Part shown: positions 29,903 to 36,440 of the stretch, piece by piece | How positions within the stretch are numbered: the stretch's first letter is position 1 | How the letters are laid out: each line of letters starts with the position of its first letter | Source of the DNA: Flavobacteriia bacterium | GTDB lineage: Bacteria > Bacteroidota > Bacteroidia > Flavobacteriales > Schleiferiaceae | Assembly: GCA_009921445.1 (NCBI GenBank) | Contig: RFXV01000003.1 | Coordinates: forward strand, 1-36,440 | Reading direction: 5' to 3' | Length of the DNA stretch: 36,440 bases | The notes under the pieces: model-generated | Databases searched by the model: none | Seen by the model: the letters and a program-made list of their open reading frames with translations, nothing else | What the model was told of the DNA's origin: nothing | Made by a program: the position numbers and the translations under genes

Positions 29903-30853
29903 AGACAAGGGACAAGGCGCCAATGAGCACAGTATAGAACGGATATAGCAGGCTCTGCGGCAGGAACCAATGGAATGCATCCCGCCGATCGTATTTGGAC
30001 ACCACCTTCCAGAGAAGAAAACCATCTGTGACCACCTTCGTTGTCCAGAGAAGCCAGCCAAGAGGAAGGGCGAACAAACTGAATATCAGGCTGAAGTTGG
30101 ACAGAAAGACAAGAAGACTCAGGCCTGCTGCAGCCCGGTCTTTGTAGCGCTTCGCGATGCCGCCCCACCGAAGCATTTGCAGGAAGAATTGCCGAATATT
30201 TCCTGGTGCTGAAGTGTGGACGCGCGCCTCGGGGCGGTCATCAAAAACGACCGATCCCTTTCCCCAACGGGCCCAGAGCGCATGCAGGAGAAAGACGTCT
30301 TCTCCCACCCGACGATCTGCCGGATCGAGCTCGGCTGTAAGAAGGAGATAGTCCTCTTTCCGGATCAGCATATTGGCCCCATTGGCCATGACTGGTCTTC
30401 CCATGCGCACTGCCGCTTCGGTCGCTGCCATCAGCGCCAAAAAATCCAGTCTGCATCGGTCAGCGCCAGAAGATCATATCGGCTCTCTTTCACCCCCCGA
30501 TCGGTGGCTGCGCTCTTTCCCTCTCCTGCACTCGACAAGATCTTCATACGTCTGTGCCGATCCACGGACTTCAGCCACTCCATTCCCCCATCTGTCGAAT
30601 GATCATCGACCCACAGCAATTCGGCCATTGGGTTGCCCTCCAGCAGTTCGCTCCAACGCGGCATATTTTGCCTGAGATTCTCCAGTTCATCCCTGAAGGG
30701 AATGACAATGCTTATTGGCACATTTTGACCGTCTGGTTCAGCGGTGTTCCTGCCCTTGGACAAAGCCGCATATGCACGCCAACCCAACAGGCAATAGGCC
30801 AGAACAGGCAGCACACAGAGGATCACTAAAAGAGCGGAGGAGTCGGCCAGCAC
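29871..30853 (-). pseudogene. Family 2 glycosyltransferase with C-terminal TM region, disrupted by a frameshifting internal deletion near 30440-30456
   Basis: N-terminal ORF 30431-30853: VPISIVIPFRDELENLRQNMPRW...LLWVDDHSTDGG...GKSAATDRGVKESRYDLLALTDADW, then stop. Other frame (29871-30440 and slightly upstream): LDFLALMAATEAAVRMGRPVMANGANMLIRKEDYL...GEDVFLLHALW...; C-terminal TMs. Confidence 0.75.
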
Positions 30854-30882
30854 AGATTCAAAATACGCTAATTTGCCTGCTT

Positions 30883-31461
30883 ATGGCGCAACGCATCTTG
30901 GGGATCGATCCCGGAACGAATATCATGGGTTTTGGCTTGGTCGAAGTCAGTAAAAATCAGGCTGTATACCTCGAACACGGCATCAGAAAGTTCCCTGCCA
31001 ACAAGAACTCAGTTGAGAAACTCGGACTGATCCTCAGTGAGACGGAAGAATTGATCACCCGGCATCAGCCAGATATCCTGGCGATCGAGGCGCCATTTTT
31101 CGGAAAGAATGTTCAGTCCATGCTCAAACTCGGTCGTGCCCAAGGGGTCATCATGGCCACTGGAATGAGCAAAGGATGTGATGTATTCGAGTACGCACCG
31201 CGCAAGGTCAAGATGTCCATTACGGGAAAGGGGCAGGCAAGCAAAGAACAGGTGGCGCGTATGCTGCACGCCCTTTTGACCATCCCCGAAGACGAATCGC
31301 TGACCCTGGATGCCACCGATGCATTGGCTGTGGCCTTCTGTCATTTCCTTCAGATGGGTCAGCCTACCGATACTGAACAACCCAAAAAAAGCATTCGAAA
31401 AAGGTCTGGCTCGGGCGATTGGTCCTCCTATTTGCGGAACAATCCGGACCGGGAATTATAA
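30883..31461 (+). CDS. ruvC: Crossover junction endodeoxyribonuclease RuvC
   Basis: Start set at MAQRILGIDPGTNIMGFGLVEV. LAIEAPFFGKNVQSMLKLGRAQGVIMA, EYAPRKVKMSITGKGQASKEQVARML, DATDALAVAFCH. Confidence 0.96.
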   Translation: MAQRILGIDPGTNIMGFGLVEVSKNQAVYLEHGIRKFPANKNSVEKLGLILSETEELITRHQPDILAIEAPFFGKNVQSMLKLGRAQGVIMATGMSKGCDVFEYAPRKVKMSITGKGQASKEQVARMLHALLTIPEDESLTLDATDALAVAFCHFLQMGQPTDTEQPKKSIRKRSGSGDWSSYLRNNPDREL

Positions 31462-31854
31462 GGAGATGCCCTCGCTGATCTCTGAAGCGATGACCTTCAT
31501 TTCTTCTTCCGTGAAAGCCTTGGGCGCACGATCGAAGCGAATGTCCGACTCCTGATCGATGGGGATCAGGTGAATGTGTGCATGCGGAACTTCCATTCCC
31601 AATACGACAGATGCTACCCGGGTGCAGGGCATGCACTCCCTGATGGAAAGAGCGATCTTTTGGGCAAAGGTCCAAAGCGCTGAATGCTCCGCCTCGCTCA
31701 GATCGATCAGATGGTCGACCTCTCTTTTGGGAACCACCAAAGTATGCCCCTTTCGCAGGGGCCGAATATCGAGGAAAGCATAGTGCTTGTCGTCTTCAGC
31801 GACCGTGTAGGAAGGGATCTCTCGCCGAATGATCTTACTGAAGATGGAATCCAT
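31456..31854 (-). CDS. HIT family protein (histidine triad)
   Basis: SIFSKIIRREIPSYTVAEDDKHYAFLDIRPLRKGHTLVVPKREVDHL; triad HAHIHLIP. Confidence 0.94.
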   Translation of the reverse strand: MDSIFSKIIRREIPSYTVAEDDKHYAFLDIRPLRKGHTLVVPKREVDHLIDLSEAEHSALWTFAQKIALSIRECMPCTRVASVVLGMEVPHAHIHLIPIDQESDIRFDRAPKAFTEEEMKVIASEISEGISL

Positions 31855-32327
31855 CAGCGGGAGATCTCGAGAACCTCCAGCTTCATGATGCCATTGGGCA
31901 CCTGGATCTCCGCCAAGTCGCCAACTTCCTTGCCCAACAACCCTTTTCCGATGGGAGAACCCACCGAGATCTTACCGGCCTTCAGATCGGCCTCCGATTC
32001 AGAGACCAAGGTGTACTGGAATTCCATTCCATTGGCTGGGTTCTTCAGACGAACGGTGGAAAGAACCATCACTTTACTCACATCCAGCTGATCCGTATCA
32101 AGGACGCGCGCATTGGCCACGACTTCTTCGAGCTTGGCGATTTTCATCTCCAACAGGCCCTGTGCCTCCTTGGCCGCATCGTATTCTGCGTTTTCGGAGA
32201 GGTCTCCTTTGTCCCGCGCCTCCGCGATCTGACGGGAAATGCTCGGGCGTTCAACGTCGCGAAGTTGATTGAGTTCGTCCTTGAGTTTCTGAAGTCCTTC
32301 CTCAGTATAGTATGAAGTATTCGCCAT
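31854..32327 (-). CDS. greA: Transcription elongation factor GreA
   Basis: YYTEEGLQKLKDELNQLRDVERPSISRQIAEARDKGDLSENAEYDAAKEAQG; GSPIGKGLLGKEVGD; 157 aa. Confidence 0.96.
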   Translation of the reverse strand: MANTSYYTEEGLQKLKDELNQLRDVERPSISRQIAEARDKGDLSENAEYDAAKEAQGLLEMKIAKLEEVVANARVLDTDQLDVSKVMVLSTVRLKNPANGMEFQYTLVSESEADLKAGKISVGSPIGKGLLGKEVGDLAEIQVPNGIMKLEVLEISR

Positions 32328-32346
32328 GGTAATCAGCTATTAACGA

Positions 32347-32372
32347 AGAAAGAGACCTTCTGGCCTCTTTCC
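32347..32372 (-). terminator. Candidate hairpin/terminator between the PorV/PorQ-family gene and greA
   Basis: AAAGAGACC-TTCT-GGCCTCTTT inverted repeat (one wobble pair), in the gap downstream of the minus-strand gene ending at 32410. Confidence 0.45.
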
Positions 32373-32409
32373 TTTGTAAAGATAGAAAGTAAAAGGAGTC
32401 TGCTTAGGA

Positions 32410-33453
32410 TCAGAGATCGAACTGAACGGAAAGCGTGTGAATTCCATTGAACGGATTGGTGGCCCTGTAGGCATAGTCCAAGCCGAAATAACTGCTCGAA
32501 CCTTTGCGAAGCGGGGCGCGGAAGGTCATCCCGTAGTTCATTCCCGTGAGTGCCGTGGTCTTTTGACCGTCGTCCACCCGATTGTCGAAATAGGCATAGC
32601 CCGCACGGACCATCAGGAACTGCTTCCATGCAAACTCCAGACCTCCTGTGAACACATCTTTCTCGAATGAATTGGACTGAAAACTCAAGGCCGGAGTGAT
32701 GCGGTATCCATCGGTGAACAAAAAGTCATAGCTCGCACCTAGACTCAGTTGAGAGGGCAGCTCAAAGGAAGAAGACAGCTGCTCATAGCTCTGGCTGTAA
32801 CCGCCCTGTGGCACGGGAAGGGTGATGGCATTGCCGTCCCCCTCAAAGATCAAATTGGATCCCACATTCTTCAGGGTGACACCGAATTTGATATGATCAT
32901 CTTCACCGGTGATGTACTGCACACCTGCGTCCGCCATGATGGCCGATCCCGACAGGTTGTTGATGCTCTGGTTGAATACCTTGATGGTGACCCCTCCATA
33001 AATGGTGTTGGTGAATTTCTGCGCGTATGAAACACCCAGAACAATGGACGAAGGAGCGATCGTTCCCACTCCACCCTCAGGCTGATTGACCGTTGTGATG
33101 TCCCATTCGCCATAGTCGAAGGAGGTCAGCGACAAAGCCAAGACTCCGCCATCGGAAACCCTCTGGCTGAGGCCGACCGTGTTGATGCTGATATCTGAGC
33201 CCATCAGCCACTGGGTGTTGGAGAACATCACTTCCGTACCGGAGGTGAAGGCCAATCCGGCTACGTTCAGATAGGACGATTCCAATCCGCGGACTGCCGA
33301 GATGTTCGATCCGCCCCAGCCAGCACTTCTCGCCCATGGATTGATGAGCAGTTCAAATGCCGCTGCCGAACCGACGCGCTGCGGATTTCCTGCGAAGAGT
33401 GCGCTGGCCATGAATACCGCGGCAAGCGCCCCTATGATTGATCTTTTCTTCAT
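32410..33453 (-). CDS. PorV/PorQ family outer-membrane protein
   Basis: Start set at MKKRSIIGALAAVFMASALFAGNPQRVGSAAAFELLINPWARSAGWGGSNISAVRGLESSYLNVAGLAF...EVMFSNTQWLMGSDI; FadL-like barrel typical of PorV/PorQ proteins. Confidence 0.85.
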   Translation of the reverse strand: MKKRSIIGALAAVFMASALFAGNPQRVGSAAAFELLINPWARSAGWGGSNISAVRGLESSYLNVAGLAFTSGTEVMFSNTQWLMGSDISINTVGLSQRVSDGGVLALSLTSFDYGEWDITTVNQPEGGVGTIAPSSIVLGVSYAQKFTNTIYGGVTIKVFNQSINNLSGSAIMADAGVQYITGEDDHIKFGVTLKNVGSNLIFEGDGNAITLPVPQGGYSQSYEQLSSSFELPSQLSLGASYDFLFTDGYRITPALSFQSNSFEKDVFTGGLEFAWKQFLMVRAGYAYFDNRVDDGQKTTALTGMNYGMTFRAPLRKGSSSYFGLDYAYRATNPFNGIHTLSVQFDL

Positions 33454-33473
33454 CGTTCGCATTTCAAGATTCA

Positions 33474-36440
33474 TCAGAATGAGTTCAGGTCTACCGGACG
33501 CAAGGTTCCAAACCACTTGACTACTTTTTCGCCAAGCTCTCCTGCGTCGATGTGGATGATGTACACTCCACTTGATATGGGCACATTGTAGTCGTTCCTG
33601 AGGTCCCACTCGACGAATGTGAGCGTGTTGTCTTTTCTGATCTGACGGACACGTGTGCCGTTGAGCCCGAAAACAGAGATCGTACAACGCTCAGGCAGAT
33701 TGGTGATCTTGACGATGTTGTCCAATTGCGAATCTTCGTAGAAAGAAGATCCGTAGTACGGATTGGGAACCACTCGGATCAGGTCCAATGCGCTCTCGGC
33801 CACATTGACATCATTGGCGCGGGCAGCAATGGCCTTGGTCGAAAACTCATAGCGAGGAAAACCTGAGTAGGCCGGATCCGTCTCGTAGCGTTCAAAAGGT
33901 CTGTCCATACGCAACTTGATGGTCACATCCGACGGCAATTCCGTACTGTAGGGGTCTATAAAACCATAGCCCCGCTGTGTGAAGGGGATGGATGTCCACA
34001 TCATCGAACGGTTGAAGGCCACCTGATCCGGCACGATCCAGCGGTCGATCTTGTCCTTCAGTGGGAAGTCGTCGATCGCGTCTCCCTTGTAGGTGATGTC
34101 TCTAATGTTCAGTCCCTCCCGCAGCTTGGGCGCAAAGACATAGATGTTGTGCAGCCCGCCCATGACCAATCCGCCGTTGATCGTATTGGAAGGCACCTGG
34201 AAGACGGTGCTGGTTGGATTCCAAAGCATATCCGCCCCATTCTCACTGATCAACCACGAATTCTCACCAAAGGCCATGCAGAGCCTTTCACCTGTTTCCA
34301 CATCTACTGCATAACCCGGGAAGTAGCTCCATCCTGGCTCGAGGTTCGGATCTTCGATGAGCTGATCGCCCTGAAGCTTGTAGCTCGTACCCTGCCGCAG
34401 ACGCCATTTTTCCACATTCCCCACGGTCAGCCCTGGGTCCTCACCCATCTCAAAGACAGGAACGCGTGTCCATTTGGACCGATCGCTGGTCACCACGACA
34501 TCCACACTGTGTATGTCCTGAATATTCGGACGCGACTGCTGGCTTTCATTCACTGCCAATGCCGGTCCGTAGCCGATCGTGAAATTTGAGAATGCGCGGT
34601 ATAAGTGGCTGGTATAGGCGTATGGGCCCCACTGGCTCTCGAGGATATTCCCGAAGAAATTCAACGGATCTCCTCCGTAGTCACCATAGACGTCAGCTGC
34701 TGTACCAGAGGCACCATTGCTGTTTGGACCTGCCAGTATCCAGTTGAAAGCATCATAGCCTTCTCCATCCGGAATGAAGGACAACCAGGGGATCTGCGGA
34801 TCCTCAAAGATGATCTCCCCTCCGATCACCCCATTGTCGCGAATTCCATCCTCATCGTTACCGGGAGGAAGAACATCTTCAACAGTCAGGGACATGCCCA
34901 GCTCTGGGATGATCTGCTCTGCCTTGACCGCCAGCGTTGTGTCGGATTCGGCCAATACCGAACCGCTTGTGACATCATAGATGCTCCAGCGGGCAGATGG
35001 ACCGACTGTATCGAACTCCAGGACATAATCTCCTGCAGGAATGCTTTTGGGATCGACCACCTTGAGATCGACCGGCGCAAAACCCCTCTCATAGGTAAAC
35101 TCATCCAACTTGAAATCGCGCACAATGAGCTCCTTATCGCTCTCTGCGATATCGATGAAGCGACCCGAGTTGCCCATTCCGGCTACCCGCTTGACATCCA
35201 CGCCATCGCCGTACTGAGCGTTGATCACCAAACCGTTCTGCTCTGGAGAGGTGAGATGAGGAATGGCCAGATATTCAAGGTTGTTCAGACGACCCGCGAT
35301 GTAGGGAACCTTTTGGTTGGTCCCCGACGGTGCCTGATTCACAAATGAGGAATAGTCATTATGACCGTAGGCCACCACAGTGAAGTAGTACTCCTTGTTG
35401 TTGACCAATCGGCGATCGCCTTCTGCAAAGGCGTCTTCCAAAACACGGAATGAATGCTGTACTCCTTCGTTGTTGTACTGCAAGGTCATCAGCTGAGGGA
35501 CATCGGCCTCCATTTCGTCATCACGGGTGTAGTTGATGATCCTGGTGATGCCGTTCTCCAGATCGCATTGAGCCACAAGGCGACTCAGGCTCGGATCATA
35601 GATATCCGAAACGGTCACATTGGCATTGGCCAGCTGGAACACTTGATACCCTTCAAACACATAATTGTAGTATCGAAGAGAATCGGATTCCTTGTTGAAA
35701 TTCCCAACGTGCGGTGGAATGGTTGGATCGAACTCGTAATAGCCCAGGCCAAAATTGTTGCTCGTACTTGGATTGTTCAGCGTGATGACCAATTCCCGAT
35801 CGAGCTCAATGATCTCCATATCCGGAGCCGTAGGGCCATCGAGTACCTGGAAGCAGTTGTCGAAAAGATTTTGCGCCTTGTCGTCGGCGATGATCACTTT
35901 GTCGACAGAGGCAAATGGATCCGAGTTGGTGAAATCCCTTGCCCAGACCACGCCTGTCGTGATAAAGTTCAACGCTCCAGGTGCCAGTGAGAAAGGACCC
36001 GCTGAGTGGAGACCACGCTTGTCTGCCTGATTGTTGGGGCTCTCATACCAATTGGTGGATGCCACAGGCGCAGTGATCCCCGTAGTATCGAAGGTGCTGC
36101 CAGGATAGGCATACAACGTACGCTGTCCTGAACCGTCGTTGGTAAAGCCATCTCCATTGCCCGGATTGAAGGGCCCAGAAGGTGTCTCCACCACCAATGG
36201 ATTACCGTTCTTCCACAGATTGCGCATGTAGTTGTAGAATTCGGCTGCGTTGTCTGGATCGGATGTCTGCGCAATGTTGGTGGTTCCACCGTTGTTGTAA
36301 TACATGAATCCGGACATGATGATCCGTTCGTTCAGGCCGGTCAGCGGATCCTCCGGACGACACAAACCAGTGACCGGATCGCGCACCCCATCCGGGCAGC
36401 CGTCGCGGTCGTTGTCCAGGCCGTCAAAGTAATCGGCGAA
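33474..36440 (-). CDS. Large secreted protein with C-terminal T9SS type A-like sorting domain; 5' end beyond window
   Basis: Frame stays open to the window edge (FADYFDGLDNDRDGCPDGVRDPVTGLCRPEDP...). The C-terminus VVPNPYYGSSFYEDSQLDNIVKITNLPERCTISVFGLNGTRVRQIRKDNTLTFVEWDLRNDYNVPISSGVYIIHIDAGELGEKVVKWF matches the T9SS sorting-domain pattern. Confidence 0.8.
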   Translation of the reverse strand, partial: FADYFDGLDNDRDGCPDGVRDPVTGLCRPEDPLTGLNERIIMSGFMYYNNGGTTNIAQTSDPDNAAEFYNYMRNLWKNGNPLVVETPSGPFNPGNGDGFTNDGSGQRTLYAYPGSTFDTTGITAPVASTNWYESPNNQADKRGLHSAGPFSLAPGALNFITTGVVWARDFTNSDPFASVDKVIIADDKAQNLFDNCFQVLDGPTAPDMEIIELDRELVITLNNPSTSNNFGLGYYEFDPTIPPHVGNFNKESDSLRYYNYVFEGYQVFQLANANVTVSDIYDPSLSRLVAQCDLENGITRIINYTRDDEMEADVPQLMTLQYNNEGVQHSFRVLEDAFAEGDRRLVNNKEYYFTVVAYGHNDYSSFVNQAPSGTNQKVPYIAGRLNNLEYLAIPHLTSPEQNGLVINAQYGDGVDVKRVAGMGNSGRFIDIAESDKELIVRDFKLDEFTYERGFAPVDLKVVDPKSIPAGDYVLEFDTVGPSARWSIYDVTSGSVLAESDTTLAVKAEQIIPELGMSLTVEDVLPPGNDEDGIRDNGVIGGEIIFEDPQIPWLSFIPDGEGYDAFNWILAGPNSNGASGTAADVYGDYGGDPLNFFGNILESQWGPYAYTSHLYRAFSNFTIGYGPALAVNESQQSRPNIQDIHSVDVVVTSDRSKWTRVPVFEMGEDPGLTVGNVEKWRLRQGTSYKLQGDQLIEDPNLEPGWSYFPGYAVDVETGERLCMAFGENSWLISENGADMLWNPTSTVFQVPSNTINGGLVMGGLHNIYVFAPKLREGLNIRDITYKGDAIDDFPLKDKIDRWIVPDQVAFNRSMMWTSIPFTQRGYGFIDPYSTELPSDVTIKLRMDRPFERYETDPAYSGFPRYEFSTKAIAARANDVNVAESALDLIRVVPNPYYGSSFYEDSQLDNIVKITNLPERCTISVFGLNGTRVRQIRKDNTLTFVEWDLRNDYNVPISSGVYIIHIDAGELGEKVVKWFGTLRPVDLNSF

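Noticed and set aside
34605-35348. 247-aa plus-strand ORF inside the large T9SS-like gene
   Set aside because: No signal or family motif, and the minus-strand frame is continuous over more than 2.9 kb.
1-36440. CRISPR arrays, insertion sequences, prophage or defence island
   Set aside because: No regularly spaced repeats, transposase/integrase translations, terminal inverted repeats or known defence-gene signatures were seen; gene content is mostly housekeeping and envelope.

Overview
This 36.4 kb window reads as a compact Bacteroidota (Flavobacteriales-like) chromosomal segment. About 31 genes are recognisable: housekeeping genes (cca, pyrF-prfA-purM, folD, ffh, thyA-folA, clpP/clpX, tig, ruvC, greA, tRNA-Leu(UAG)) and lineage-typical envelope genes (a PorE-like OmpA/LysM protein, TonB receptor + DUF4249 lipoprotein, PorV/PorQ-family protein, and a large protein with a T9SS-like C-terminus). 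I see no CRISPR array, transposase, phage module or obvious defence island, and no convincing undescribed multi-gene system. The strongest anomalies are three damaged genes: (i) the clpP-clpX junction, where the ClpX zinc-finger start is missing and clpX overlaps the clpP 3' end out of frame; (ii) a GT2 glycosyltransferase broken just after its DAD motif with about 40 expected residues missing; (iii) a beta-barrel/coiled-coil/SPOR gene split by a frameshift. An aat gene also lacks a canonical start and sits in frame behind a TAG. Each could be real biology or an assembly/sequencing artefact. All calls come from reading the sequence and translations; no database search was run.
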